Position numbers and translations under genes: made by a program. From NCBI RefSeq assembly GCF_001021555.1, contig NZ_LDCP01000001.1, forward strand, positions 992,001-1,056,000: DNA of 64,000 nucleotides. Direction: 5' to 3'. Within the stretch, counting starts at the first letter, position 1, and every line of letters begins with the position of its first letter. Of the stretch, positions 23,698 through 32,975 are shown in pieces. Source of the stretch: Aurantiacibacter marinus. Its GTDB lineage: Bacteria > Pseudomonadota > Alphaproteobacteria > Sphingomonadales > Sphingomonadaceae. A model generated the notes under the pieces. It did no database searches, was not told the DNA's origin, and saw only the letters and a list, made by a program, of their open reading frames with translations.

Positions 23698-24612
23698 CTA
23701 GGTTCCGGGCGCCTCGCCGATACTCGCCAACAGCTTTATCGCCTGAGCCAGATGCGGTTGGTCAATCATGCGGCCATCCAGCTGTAGTGCGCCGACACCT
23801 GGATTGGCGGCGAACAATTCTACAATCGCGCGCGCCTCTGCCAGCTCTTTTTCGTCTGGCGTAAATGCAGCATTGATAATCGCTACCTGAGAAGGGTGGA
23901 TCGCCATCATTCCGGCAAACCCGTCCTGATAGGATTCGCGCGCCACACGCTTAAGCCCTTCCTCATCGCGGAAATCGGCATGTAGCGTATCGATTGCGGC
24001 AACGCCCGCGGCATGGGCGGCAAGCAGGGTTTGTGCACGCACCATCCGAAACAGATCGGTCCACCTGCCCTTTTCATCACGTTTGCGACTGGCACCGATG
24101 GCGGCTGACAAATCCTCTGCCCCCCATGTCAGACCGGCGATGCGAGAGCTGGCGTTCCTGCGCTTGCCATAAGACGCGATGCCATTGGCGGCATACGCCG
24201 TTTCGCTGACCAGCGGCAGCAATTTGGTTTCTCCCGGAATGACGCCGTTACGCGATTCCTGTTCATACAACAGCTTGATGAGGCGGTTCAGCTGCGCCGG
24301 TCCCTCCGCCTTGGGCACCATGATGCCGGCCGGTTTGCCGGACAAGATAGCTTCCACATCATCCTGCCACAGCGGCGTGTCGAGCGGGTTGATACGCACC
24401 CAGTACTGCGGCACCGGCTGACCGGTTCCGCCCGCCGCTCCGCCGCGTTGCTCTTTCAACCAGTCGCGGGTCATCTGCCGCGCTTCGGCCTTGGCACCGG
24501 GCGCAACCGCATCTTCCAGATCAAAAATAACCACGTCAGCACCGCAAGCTGGCGCTTTTGTCATTTTGCGTTCGCTGTCTCCGGGCACGAACATCCAGGA
24601 CCGTATCGGCAA
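23698..24612 (-). CDS. HpcH/HpaI aldolase / citrate lyase beta-like (CitE) protein
   Basis: A 304-residue TIM-barrel protein of the CitE family. It has RSWMFVPGDSERKM at the N-terminus, DVVIFDLEDAVAPGAK with metal-binding acidic residues, VRINPLDT, PKAEG, and AIHPSQV near the C-terminus. Relatives cleave malyl-CoA, citramalyl-CoA or similar thioesters; the acyl substrate is not clear here, and no citrate lyase partners are present. The start is TTG 24612, with GGAGAG upstream and the family's N-terminus directly after it. It is divergent from the DMT exporter gene. Confidence 0.82.
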   Translation of the reverse strand: MPIRSWMFVPGDSERKMTKAPACGADVVIFDLEDAVAPGAKAEARQMTRDWLKEQRGGAAGGTGQPVPQYWVRINPLDTPLWQDDVEAILSGKPAGIMVPKAEGPAQLNRLIKLLYEQESRNGVIPGETKLLPLVSETAYAANGIASYGKRRNASSRIAGLTWGAEDLSAAIGASRKRDEKGRWTDLFRMVRAQTLLAAHAAGVAAIDTLHADFRDEEGLKRVARESYQDGFAGMMAIHPSQVAIINAAFTPDEKELAEARAIVELFAANPGVGALQLDGRMIDQPHLAQAIKLLASIGEAPGT

Positions 24613-24673
24613 GTGTACTCTCCAACTGTCTTGTTGTGCTTTCTATAGCCATGGTGGCGGCGCACGCTAGACC

Positions 24674-25567
24674 GTGCCTGTGGACCACATCGGGCAAGAG
24701 ATTCGCAGCCGCGCGCTGCCAATGGCGGCGTTGCTGGCGGGCAATGTCGCTCTGGCGTTGGGTCCGTGGCTTGTGCGGCTGGCTGATACAGGCCCGGTCG
24801 CTGCCGGATTCTGGCGTGTCGCGCTTGCTCTGCCGTTCCTTGCGCTGATTGCTTTGGCCAATGGTCAGCGGTTCACTGGGCTTGGTCTTCGCGGGACGGG
24901 GCTGGTGCTGCTGGCCGGGGTCTTCTTCGGGTTCGATATTGCCAGCTGGCATCTCGGCATCGGGGAAACGCGGCTGGCGAACGCCGTGCTATTTGGCAAT
25001 TCGGGTAGTGTCATCCTTATGGTCTGGGCCTTCTTCGCATTGCGGCGCCTGCCGTTCGGGCGTGAATGGCCAGCCATTCTTGCGGCGTTGACGGGCTGCG
25101 CAATCCTGATGGGCCGGTCGCTGGAGATTTCTCCGGCCAATCTGACAGGCGATCTTTTCTGTCTGCTAGCCGGAGTGCTGTACGCAGGATATTTGCTGCT
25201 TGCACAGGATGCACGCAAGGCGCTGGGCGGTTGGGCCCTGCTAACCTTGGCCGGGCTGGCGAGCGCGCCGGTTCTGCTGGGCACGGCGCTGGTGTTGGGA
25301 GAGCCGGTGTGGCCAACCGACTGGACGCCGCTGGTGATACTTGCCCTATCCAGCCAGGTCGTCGGGCAAGGCCTGCTGGTCTATGCGCTGCGCCACTTCC
25401 CGCCATTGATCATCGGGATAGCTTTGCTGACACAGCCGGCAGTAGCCGCGATTATAGGTTGGTGGCGCTTTGGCGAGGTGCTGCTGCCGCTCGATTTTCT
25501 CGGGATTGCACTGGTGGGAAGTGCACTTGTTCTGGCGAAGGTTACGACGCCTCGCGCAACTGCGTAG
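24674..25567 (+). CDS. DMT superfamily (EamA) transporter
   Basis: A 297-residue protein with ten membrane segments in two EamA repeats (first from about residue 17, second from about residue 155 beginning LTGDLFCLLAGVLYAGYLLL). It ends PLDFLGIALVGSALVLAK, as usual. EamA proteins export amino acids or other metabolites; the substrate is unknown. Start is GTG 24674. Its 3' end overlaps the convergent DUF2254 gene by 26 bases. Confidence 0.8.
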   Translation: MPVDHIGQEIRSRALPMAALLAGNVALALGPWLVRLADTGPVAAGFWRVALALPFLALIALANGQRFTGLGLRGTGLVLLAGVFFGFDIASWHLGIGETRLANAVLFGNSGSVILMVWAFFALRRLPFGREWPAILAALTGCAILMGRSLEISPANLTGDLFCLLAGVLYAGYLLLAQDARKALGGWALLTLAGLASAPVLLGTALVLGEPVWPTDWTPLVILALSSQVVGQGLLVYALRHFPPLIIGIALLTQPAVAAIIGWWRFGEVLLPLDFLGIALVGSALVLAKVTTPRATA

Positions 25568-26897
25568 CAGGCACGCACTGCTGGAATTGCCGGTATCGTT
25601 CTTCCACCGCTGCCAGATCCGGCCCGGTCAATTTTTCCCGGGCCTGGGCCATCAGCCCATCGGCTTCCTTGCGCAAGATATCCCTGCGCGCAAGATGCTG
25701 GACAGTTCGTGCGGCATTCTCCAGCGATTCAAGCATGACCTGCGCGGCAGTTGTACTAGTCGCGACGGCGCTGCGGATAGTGCCGAAGCCGCGGTCCGAA
25801 TAATGCGAAAAGTCATCCGATCGCGGGATGACCGGGCATTCTTCTCCGGTCTTGGCTTCTCCGGTCTTGGCGCACACGTCTTTGCGCAAATCGCGGCGTC
25901 CGATTTCGGCGGTTGCCGCGCCCAGCCAATGCAGCGCAGTAATGGCGGTAAAGGGATCGTTTATTCCGGGTGACAATGCGCGCAGCCCGATTTCAACCAG
26001 CTCGTCTATAAGGAACTGGGGATCCTGTTCGGGCGTGCGTGTCGGACCGAGGGTGAAGCATTCTCGCAGTTTGCTTTCCAGCTCGCTCACGTCGGCATCC
26101 TTCACCCGCAAAAGCGGCAGATCGCGGTGGACGAAATCGCCGGTTCGCACGATCAGGGAGATGATGGCTCCTTCCTTGCGGGCAAGCTTTTCAAGTTCTG
26201 CGAAATCGATCAGCTGGACATAGCCGGTGTCCCACGCGGGCAATTCCTCACCGCCCTGGCTTTCCGGCGCTTCGCCCAGCTCGTCCTCTACCGGATACGT
26301 TTCGCGGATGGCATCGAGCAGGCGGCGGCCGATCCCCTCAAGCACCTTGTTGATACGGATCGAGGACGGAATATGATTGAGGAAATAGACCAGCACACCG
26401 ACGCAAAGCGCCATCAGCAGATACGCGACCAGCAGCGATAATTGCGGCGTGAACCCGGGTAGTGCTGTTGCCGCTGCCTCAACCCCGGATACCGGCGTTT
26501 CGTCTTCGGCGCGCACACTTCTCAAGACGATCAGAGCGTATACAAAGGTGCCGATAAAGGTCGCAAGGCTCAGCTGGTTGCCGCGATCTTCCATGAAATT
26601 GGTCAGCAGGCGCGGGCCGTAATTGCCGCTGGCATAGGCAACCGCTGCGATGGTGATGGAAAAGACTGTGGCGGCCACACCGATCATGGACCCGGCCATA
26701 ACCGTCAGCATGTCTGCCGCGCCTTTGGGGCGGGCCGGTGCAAGCCAATCTACGCTGGAGAGAAAATCGGCTGCGCCCGCGCGATCGAGCGCCACCATAG
26801 TCAACGCGAGTATCGCGGCAGCGATGGAGAACAGCGCCGGGTAGAACCAGTAATTCGCGTTCAGGCGCTTCCAGATGAATTTGATCTTGGCGTTCAT
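25542..26897 (-). CDS. DUF2254 membrane protein
   Basis: A 451-residue protein with an N-terminal membrane part (about four segments, including GSMIGVAATVFSITIAAVAYASGNYGPRLLTNFM, which is a hallmark of DUF2254) and a soluble C-terminal part with LGPTRTPEQDPQFLIDELVEIGLRALSPGINDPFTA. Function is unknown. A 15-bp tandem duplication at about 25843-25872 duplicates five codons, giving AKTGE twice. The gene is convergent with the transporter gene and overlaps it by 26 bases. Confidence 0.85.
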   Translation of the reverse strand: MNAKIKFIWKRLNANYWFYPALFSIAAAILALTMVALDRAGAADFLSSVDWLAPARPKGAADMLTVMAGSMIGVAATVFSITIAAVAYASGNYGPRLLTNFMEDRGNQLSLATFIGTFVYALIVLRSVRAEDETPVSGVEAAATALPGFTPQLSLLVAYLLMALCVGVLVYFLNHIPSSIRINKVLEGIGRRLLDAIRETYPVEDELGEAPESQGGEELPAWDTGYVQLIDFAELEKLARKEGAIISLIVRTGDFVHRDLPLLRVKDADVSELESKLRECFTLGPTRTPEQDPQFLIDELVEIGLRALSPGINDPFTAITALHWLGAATAEIGRRDLRKDVCAKTGEAKTGEECPVIPRSDDFSHYSDRGFGTIRSAVATSTTAAQVMLESLENAARTVQHLARRDILRKEADGLMAQAREKLTGPDLAAVEERYRQFQQCVPATQLREAS

Positions 26898-26948
26898 ATC
26901 AAGTGCCTAACGCATCTGGCCGCCAATGGTTGCCGGTTCCGCACAGCA

Positions 26949-27944
26949 TCAATCGCCGCTTGGATCGCCCAGATCACCCTTGCCAATCGTCCCGGCCGCC
27001 ATTTCAAGCATTTTGTCGAGGCTCTTGCGTGCGTCTAGACGCAGTTGTTCTTCAATCTCGATGCGCGGTTCAAGATCGCGCAGGCACAGATACAGCTTTT
27101 CCAGATTGTTGAGCGCCATGTAGGGGCAAATATTGCAATTGCAGTTGCCGTCTGCGCCCGGTGCACCAAGGAAAGTCTTGTTCGGCAGTGCCTTTTCCAT
27201 CTGGTGGATGATGTGCGGTTCTGTTGCCACGATCAACGTGTCGCCGGGGAAGGTCTTGGCGAAATTCAGGATACCGCTGGTCGATCCTACATAATCGGCA
27301 TGGTCGATGATGTGCGGCGGGCATTCGGGGTGCGCTGCGATGGGTGCTTCGGGATGCTGGGCCTTCAGCTTCAGCAACTCGCGCTCGCTGAAGGCTTCAT
27401 GCACGATGCACACGCCCGGCCACAGCAGCATTTCCCGGTCAAACTTGCGGTTGAGATAGCCGCCGAGATGGCGATCTGGCCCGAAGATGATTTTCTGGTC
27501 CTTGGGGATTTGCGACAGGATGGTCTCTGCGGAAGAACTCGTCACGATCACATCGGACAGCGCCTTCACCTCGGTCGAGCAATTGATATACGTCAGCGCG
27601 ATGTGATCGGGGTGACGTTCCCGAAAGGCGCGGAACTTGTCTGGCGGACAGCTGTCTTCCAGCGAACAGCCGGCATCCATATCGGGCAGCACTACAATCT
27701 TTTCGGGCGAGAGGATCTTGGCGGTTTCCGCCATGAATTTCACGCCGCAAAATGCAATGACATCGGCGTCCGTCTCAGCCGCCTTTTTGGAAAGTTCGAG
27801 CGAATCTCCCACGAAATCCGCCAGATCCTGCAATTCGGGCTTCTGGTAATAATGAGCCAAAATCACGGCGTTGCGATCTTTACGCAGACGGTTGATCTCT
27901 TCGCGCAGGTCGAGGCCTGCAAGGCTGGCGGGTTGGTCGGTCAT
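26949..27944 (-). CDS. nadA: Quinolinate synthase NadA
   Basis: A 331-residue [4Fe-4S] enzyme that condenses iminoaspartate with dihydroxyacetone phosphate to quinolinate in NAD biosynthesis. Typical motifs include ILAHYYQKPELQDLADFVGDS, FCGVKFMAETAKILSPEK, YINCSTEVKA, VTSSSAETIL, HPECPPHI and CNCNICPYM, which together carry the three cluster cysteines. Length is normal. nadB and nadC are not adjacent. It is preceded by a 28.0-kb membrane-protein gene on the same strand, 84 bases away. Confidence 0.95.
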   Translation of the reverse strand: MTDQPASLAGLDLREEINRLRKDRNAVILAHYYQKPELQDLADFVGDSLELSKKAAETDADVIAFCGVKFMAETAKILSPEKIVVLPDMDAGCSLEDSCPPDKFRAFRERHPDHIALTYINCSTEVKALSDVIVTSSSAETILSQIPKDQKIIFGPDRHLGGYLNRKFDREMLLWPGVCIVHEAFSERELLKLKAQHPEAPIAAHPECPPHIIDHADYVGSTSGILNFAKTFPGDTLIVATEPHIIHQMEKALPNKTFLGAPGADGNCNCNICPYMALNNLEKLYLCLRDLEPRIEIEEQLRLDARKSLDKMLEMAAGTIGKGDLGDPSGD

Positions 27945-28028
27945 GTCTTGGCCTCAATCGTTGGTCTTGGCTGCGCTTATAAGCAGAACGGCCAAGGATG
28001 CGAGACCGTTCCGGCGCTTTCTCCCGCT

Positions 28029-28787
28029 CTAACGCACCAGGCTGTCTGCAAAGGCGTCTACGGGCGGGAACTCGCCGAGCAGGTTGATCATGCCATAGCT
28101 TGCGAACAAGGAGGCGAGCACCCACCACAGCGCCGGATGGACTTTACCGCGGATGGCCCGATCCCGCAGCATAATCGGGAGAACGATCAGCAGGTGCAGA
28201 CCCATGCGCATTCCTTCCACCGCCAGGCGGGGCGGTGGTTCGAATTCCGGGCCCGGAACTTCGCCCGCCGCAAGAACCGTAGCGATCAGCAGGACCCGGC
28301 CGAGCACGGGTTCGAAGATGATGATCAACGAACCGAGCATCAGGCGGCGGTGCCAATCTGTGCGTTTTCGCATTCGGATGGCGGAAATGAAGAAGGCCGA
28401 GAACAGCGCAAGGTTGACCAGACCCAGCGCCAGAAAATAGCCATTGCCGAACAACACAGGCACACGTCCTGCGCCTATTGTAGCGAATTGCGCATACACG
28501 CCTGACACTACCACAAGTACAGCCAGCCCCGCGCCCAGCCAACCCAGCCTGCGGTGCAGCGCGATATTCGCGCCGGCACCCAGCCAGTTCTGCACTGCGA
28601 ACAGCGCCAGCCATGCGGTCATCACTGCCGCGTGGACATGCGTGGCCCCTGGCATCGCGCGGATATCTGTAAAACCGGCAATGCCGGCGGCGAGGAAAAT
28701 TGTCCCCGCAAAAAGCGCCAGACCAATACCGAGTTTTCGGTAAAACGCGTTCTCGCGAACAAAAACCTGTGCCGGCGATGATGCCAT
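28029..28787 (-). CDS. Multipass membrane protein, paralogue of 2356-3024
   Basis: A 252-residue protein with about seven hydrophobic segments. THVHAAVMTAWLALFAVQ, HRRLGWLGAG and WHRRLMLGSLIIIF mirror the motifs of the protein at 2356-3024. Conserved membrane histidines suggest a cofactor, but none is known. A longer frame starts with GTG 28802; ATG 28787 is chosen since the helix order fits and GAGGGGG lies about ten bases upstream. It precedes nadA on the same strand. No function can be assigned. Confidence 0.65.
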   Translation of the reverse strand: MASSPAQVFVRENAFYRKLGIGLALFAGTIFLAAGIAGFTDIRAMPGATHVHAAVMTAWLALFAVQNWLGAGANIALHRRLGWLGAGLAVLVVVSGVYAQFATIGAGRVPVLFGNGYFLALGLVNLALFSAFFISAIRMRKRTDWHRRLMLGSLIIIFEPVLGRVLLIATVLAAGEVPGPEFEPPPRLAVEGMRMGLHLLIVLPIMLRDRAIRGKVHPALWWVLASLFASYGMINLLGEFPPVDAFADSLVR

Positions 28788-28854
28788 GGTGAGCCCCCTC
28801 ACTCGAATCTGTCTTACTGGCTAGACCGCATCACCTGCCGTGCCAAGCCGTGCC

Positions 28855-29553
28855 TTATTCCTCATCGGCGAAGCGGACGGTGACTTGCACGTCTCCAAAG
28901 CCCGCGACCTGCAAGGGAATGGCGAGATTTTGCTGCACCGCCTGGCGTGCGGCGGTGCGGGCCAAGGTCATCACTTCAGGGTTTTCCGCGAAATCGCGCG
29001 CTCTCCGCTCCGCCACTTCTGAATTGCTGCGGCTGAGAGACACGGACGTATCACGGCTTACATACAGACCATCGGTAAAATAACGCGCCTGCGCCTCGTT
29101 CAGATTGGGCGTCGAAACGGTAAGACCGGGAAGCTGGACAGAAAGCGTCTGCGTCGCGGCATCCCAGGTAAATTCATCGCGGTCCATCGCTGACAGGTCG
29201 AGGCGGTATTCCACTGTTGCCGGAACAATCATCGCCTGGCGTGTTTCCAGCGCGTCGATTTCCAAAGGCCCGATGCTTGGGGTGGATGTGCTTTCGGCCA
29301 CCACATCAAACCGGCTGGAAAAGACCGTTAGCGAATTCTGTTTTTCAAAAGCGAGCAGCGATGTGGCGACGATATCACCCTGATCCTGCGGACCCCATTT
29401 CTCCCATGCGAGCCACGCCAGCGCGGCGGCCAGCAGGGCGATGATGATCCACGGCGCAATACCTGCGCGCCGAACCGCCAGATCGCCTTGCGCGGCAGGG
29501 CCTGTCTGCACGTCCATCCGGGAGCGTTCATCCTGCTTCAATTGATTGTCCAT
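28855..29553 (-). CDS. DUF4230 membrane-anchored protein
   Basis: A 232-residue protein with one membrane segment (about residues 33-48, PWIIIALLAAALAWLAW) and a periplasmic domain of DUF4230 type: SLLAFEKQNSLTVFSSRFDVV, an alternating strand region, and a helical C-terminus ending VTVRFADEE. Function is unknown. It overlaps the MBL-fold gene upstream by 16 bases, so the two are translationally linked. Confidence 0.75.
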   Translation of the reverse strand: MDNQLKQDERSRMDVQTGPAAQGDLAVRRAGIAPWIIIALLAAALAWLAWEKWGPQDQGDIVATSLLAFEKQNSLTVFSSRFDVVAESTSTPSIGPLEIDALETRQAMIVPATVEYRLDLSAMDRDEFTWDAATQTLSVQLPGLTVSTPNLNEAQARYFTDGLYVSRDTSVSLSRSNSEVAERRARDFAENPEVMTLARTAARQAVQQNLAIPLQVAGFGDVQVTVRFADEE

Positions 29554-30404
29554 ATATCATCAGAACGGCTGACCTCACCCTTGCGTTCCATGTCGATCAG
29601 ATGCGCCAGTACGCTCTGCCCTGCGGCCGGCCACAGGCGCTCATCAACGCCTTTGTACATGACCGGGACCAGTGCCTCGATAGCGCGCGCTTCTTCGGCC
29701 AGCAGCTTCGTGATCTGCCGCTCGCGCGCCCTTCGGTGGCCCATCATTCCGCGCACCAGCTGGCGCGGTTTTTCGACGGCGGGACCGTGGGCAGGGTAAT
29801 AGATGCGGTCTTCGCGCGCATACAAAAGCGCAAGGCTGGCCATATAGTCAGCCATGTCGCCATCGGGCGGGACGACAACGCTGGTGGCCCAGCCCATCAC
29901 ATGATCGCCAGTGAACATCGCGCCGCTTTCCTCCAGCGCGAAGCAGAGGTGGTTGGAGGTGTGGCCCGGCGTTGCCACGGCGCGCAAGGTCCAACCGCTG
30001 CCGGTCATCGCCTCGCCATCCTCCAGCACGCGGTCTGGCGCATAGGTCTTGTCGAACGGTGCATCGACGCGCGGGGCGCTGCTTTCCAGTACCAGCGGCG
30101 CGCAGCCGACGATGGGCGCGCCGGTGACTTCGGCCAGCGGAATGGCGGCGGGCGAGTGATCGCGGTGGGTGTGGGTGCACATGATCGCGGCAACCTTGCG
30201 TCCGCCGATTGCTCTGGTCAGCGCCGTCAGGTGTTCATCCTCGGCAGGGCCGGGATCAATGACCGCCAGATCGCTTGTCCCGACAAGATAGGTTTGCGTG
30301 CCGGTATAGGTGAAAGGCGAGGCATTCGGAGCGAGCACGCGTGCCACCAGCGGCTCGATCTGATCGAGGTCGCCGGTCGGCCAGGGTTGCGGGGGGATAA
30401 TCAT
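29538..30404 (-). CDS. MBL-fold metallohydrolase with C-terminal winged-helix region
   Basis: A 288-residue protein of the metallo-beta-lactamase fold. The metal site THTHRDHS is near residue 80, TPGHTSNH supplies the next histidine, and FTGDHVMG the bridging aspartate; a helical C-terminal region follows (RARERQITKLLAEEARAIEALV), as in LACTB2-type enzymes. Such proteins hydrolyse thioesters or act on nucleic acids; the substrate is unknown. Start at 30404 is chosen because the longer frame (30494) runs over glpK; the two genes are divergent with 28 bases between. Confidence 0.78.
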   Translation of the reverse strand: MIIPPQPWPTGDLDQIEPLVARVLAPNASPFTYTGTQTYLVGTSDLAVIDPGPAEDEHLTALTRAIGGRKVAAIMCTHTHRDHSPAAIPLAEVTGAPIVGCAPLVLESSAPRVDAPFDKTYAPDRVLEDGEAMTGSGWTLRAVATPGHTSNHLCFALEESGAMFTGDHVMGWATSVVVPPDGDMADYMASLALLYAREDRIYYPAHGPAVEKPRQLVRGMMGHRRARERQITKLLAEEARAIEALVPVMYKGVDERLWPAAGQSVLAHLIDMERKGEVSRSDDIWTIN

Positions 30405-30432
30405 CTGCGCAATATGGCGGCCAAACAGAGGA

Positions 30433-31914
30433 ATGCCAATGATCGACCAGTCCATCCTTGTCCTTGATGAAGGCACCACCAGCACGCGCGCCATGCTGTT
30501 CGGGCAGGACGGGGCAATGCGCGGCGTCGCGCAGGCAGAGCTGGTGCAGCATTACCCGCGCAGTGGCTGGGTGGAACATGACGCGGGCGAGATATGGGAC
30601 AAGACGCTCGCCTGTGCGCGGGACATGGTGGAGCAGGCGGGCGGAGCGGATCGTATCGCCGCAATCGGTATCACCAATCAGCGCGAAACAGTGGTGGCGT
30701 GGGACAAGGCGCGCGGTGAGTCGCTGGCGCGGGCCATCGTGTGGCAGGACAGGCGCACAGCGGAATTCTGTACCACGCTGAAAGAAGCGGGGCATGAAGA
30801 TGCTCTCCGGAAGAAAACCGGACTGCTGCTCGACCCCTATTTTTCCGGCACAAAGATGCGCTGGCTGCTGGATAACGATGATGGCGTGGCAGAGGCGGCA
30901 CGAAGTGGCAGGCTGGCCCTTGGCACGGTTGAAAGCTGGCTGGTGTGGAAACTGACCGGAGGCAACACCCACATCACCGACGCCAGCAATGCCAGCCGCA
31001 CGCTGCTTCTCGCGCTGGACGGGGCGAGTTGGGACGAAGAACTGTGCGGGTTAATGGGCGTGCCGCATTCCGCGCTGCCCGCCGTCGTCGATTGCGCAGG
31101 CGAACTTGGCATGACCCATCCGGACCTGTTTGGCGCGGCCATCCCCATCTGCGGCATGGCAGGCGATCAGCAGGCGGCAACAATCGGGCAAGGTTGCCTC
31201 TCCCCCGGCGAAACCAAGGCTACATATGGCACAGGCGCATTCGTGCTGGGCAATACCGGAAGCCGGATGCCACATTCGCAGCACCGGATGCTGGGCACGG
31301 TGCTGCACCAGCTTGATGGCAAGCGACATTACGCGATTGAAGGCGCGGTGTTCGTGGCCGGAAGCCTGATCAAGTATCTGCGCGACACGCTCGGCCTGAT
31401 CGAGAGCGCGGAGCAAACGGAAGAGCTTGCGCGATCCGTTCTGGACAATGGCGGCGTGGTAATTGTGCCAGCGCTATCGGGTCTGGGCGCACCGCATTGG
31501 CGGCCCGAAGCGCGCGGGATCATCTCCGGACTCGGGTTCGACACCGGGCGCGGGCATATCGCCCGTGCCGCGCTGGAGGCGATGGCGAACCAGACACGCG
31601 ATCTTGCCACAGCCTTTGCCGCTGACGGCGCGGCGTGGACATCGCTGAAAATTGACGGCGGAATGGCGGCAAACAATTGGATGGCGCAGGATATCGCCGA
31701 TTTGCTGGACCTGCCCGTCATTCGCCCCGACTTCGTCGAGACCACAGCGCTGGGCGCGGCGATGCTGGCATCCGTCGGCTGCGGCTGGAACGCGTCGCTG
31801 GAAGACGCGGCAGCAGCCATGATAGGCATGACCCAGGTGTTCGAACCGGCGATGGAAGACGCTGTTCGCAAAGAGCGGATTGCGCGCTGGGATGCTGCCC
31901 TGGCTGAAGTCTGA
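30433..31914 (+). CDS. glpK: Glycerol kinase GlpK
   Basis: A 493-residue FGGY-family kinase that makes glycerol 3-phosphate from glycerol and ATP. Signatures include LVLDEGTTSTRAMLF (ATP loop), ITNQRETVVAWD, IVWQDRRTA, GMAGDQQAA, and KATYGTGAFVL with the C-terminal LKIDGGMAANNWMAQDIADLL. Length is normal. No glpF, glpD or glpR is next to it. Divergent from the MBL-fold gene. The first ATG is 30433; a second ATG two codons later is also possible. Confidence 0.95.
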   Translation: MPMIDQSILVLDEGTTSTRAMLFGQDGAMRGVAQAELVQHYPRSGWVEHDAGEIWDKTLACARDMVEQAGGADRIAAIGITNQRETVVAWDKARGESLARAIVWQDRRTAEFCTTLKEAGHEDALRKKTGLLLDPYFSGTKMRWLLDNDDGVAEAARSGRLALGTVESWLVWKLTGGNTHITDASNASRTLLLALDGASWDEELCGLMGVPHSALPAVVDCAGELGMTHPDLFGAAIPICGMAGDQQAATIGQGCLSPGETKATYGTGAFVLGNTGSRMPHSQHRMLGTVLHQLDGKRHYAIEGAVFVAGSLIKYLRDTLGLIESAEQTEELARSVLDNGGVVIVPALSGLGAPHWRPEARGIISGLGFDTGRGHIARAALEAMANQTRDLATAFAADGAAWTSLKIDGGMAANNWMAQDIADLLDLPVIRPDFVETTALGAAMLASVGCGWNASLEDAAAAMIGMTQVFEPAMEDAVRKERIARWDAALAEV

Positions 31915-31953
31915 AATGCGCCCGGTCTTGATTATGCGGTCTGGAACCTTGGC

Positions 31954-32421
31954 CTAGCCGGTGGAGTAAATTTTACCCAGCCGGTCACGCAGGCGGTGGA
32001 CCGCGGCGGGCTGCATCGCATAATGATCGCGCCACGCCCGGTCGAGCCGCTCGATCCGGGCATAAAACGCCTTCGTGCGGTCAATCAGGTCTCTCGTGTA
32101 GAGGTCGATCAGTGCAAGCTGGTGCGCTTCGGCATTGGGCTGGGCGGGCGGAAGCCGCCCGTGACGGCGCAGCTGAAATTCGCTCAGGTCTCCGGCAAAA
32201 TATGCGCGGTGGTTTAGCAGCCACGCCATTGCATGCATCATCCGTGTCGTGGTGCGGAGAGCCTCGCATGATAATGCCACGCGGCCTGCGCTATCGCGTT
32301 TATCGGCATGGGGTGCAGCTTCGGCCATCTCGAACACCATGCGCGCTTCGTCTGCAAGGATCAGCGCATCCTCGTACAGAGTGTCCACGATCGTGGGCGT
32401 TATGGTGGCAGGGGCAGGCAT
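31954..32421 (-). CDS. DUF1465 / RcdA-like protein
   Basis: A 155-residue helical protein of DUF1465, the family that includes RcdA of Caulobacter, a proteolysis adaptor that helps ClpXP degrade CtrA. Features are TPTIVDTLYEDALILADEARMVFE near the start, CEALRTTTRMMHAMAWLLNHRAYFAGDL in the middle and LGKIYSTG at the end. Whether it has the adaptor role here is inference. It lies between glpK and a small DUF465 gene. Confidence 0.75.
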   Translation of the reverse strand: MPAPATITPTIVDTLYEDALILADEARMVFEMAEAAPHADKRDSAGRVALSCEALRTTTRMMHAMAWLLNHRAYFAGDLSEFQLRRHGRLPPAQPNAEAHQLALIDLYTRDLIDRTKAFYARIERLDRAWRDHYAMQPAAVHRLRDRLGKIYSTG

Positions 32422-32538
32422 GATGATTTCGGGTAGCGCCGCTTTGCCGGATACTCCAGCCGATCCGTGGTTAATATTCGCGGCAGAAAATGCTGTCCCG
32501 CACAGGCACGGTTTTACAACACCGGGTTGCGTAATTTT

Positions 32539-32736
32539 TCAGGCGATAATGTCGGGAGTCAGATAATCTTCCAGGACGACAATCTGATCGCGCAATTTCA
32601 GTTTGCGCTTCTTCAGGCGCGCGACCTGCAATTGATCCGGGCCGCCTGTTTCCAGAAGAGCAGAAATGGCAATATCGAGGTCGCGGTGTTCAGACCTGAG
32701 CGCCGCCAGGCGCTTCTTCATTTCCAACTCGGTCAC
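32539..32736 (-). CDS. DUF465 (YdcH-like) small coiled-coil protein
   Basis: A 65-residue protein with heptad-like charged helices: RLAALRSEHRDLDIAISALL and RLKKRKLKLRDQI, a pattern typical of the YdcH/DUF465 family. Function is unknown. It is divergent from a second, shorter member of the same family at 32976-33131. Confidence 0.78.
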   Translation of the reverse strand: MTELEMKKRLAALRSEHRDLDIAISALLETGGPDQLQVARLKKRKLKLRDQIVVLEDYLTPDIIA

Positions 32737-32975
32737 GTTTAATCATTCCTCGCATATACCGGATACCGGGCTTTCACAGTCCGGCGCATCCGGTCTTTAG
32801 GGCGTTTCACCGAGATGCTGTTTGGAGATTTAAAACTATTATGGTTTTATGACAATCACGCGGCGCTCGCCGCTCTGGCGAGTCGCCGCTTATCGCGGCC
32901 TCGCGGCTTTGTTTCAGCCTCCTGGCCGTCCCCCACAGGCGGATTCCCGCCTTCGATTGGCAAGGAGACGAATAG
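32737..32975. other. Intergenic region between two DUF465 genes
   Basis: A 239-base gap between divergent small genes. It holds an AT-rich stretch (about 32815-32850) that could carry promoters. No clear RNA gene or sharp -35/-10 pair was found. Confidence 0.4.
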
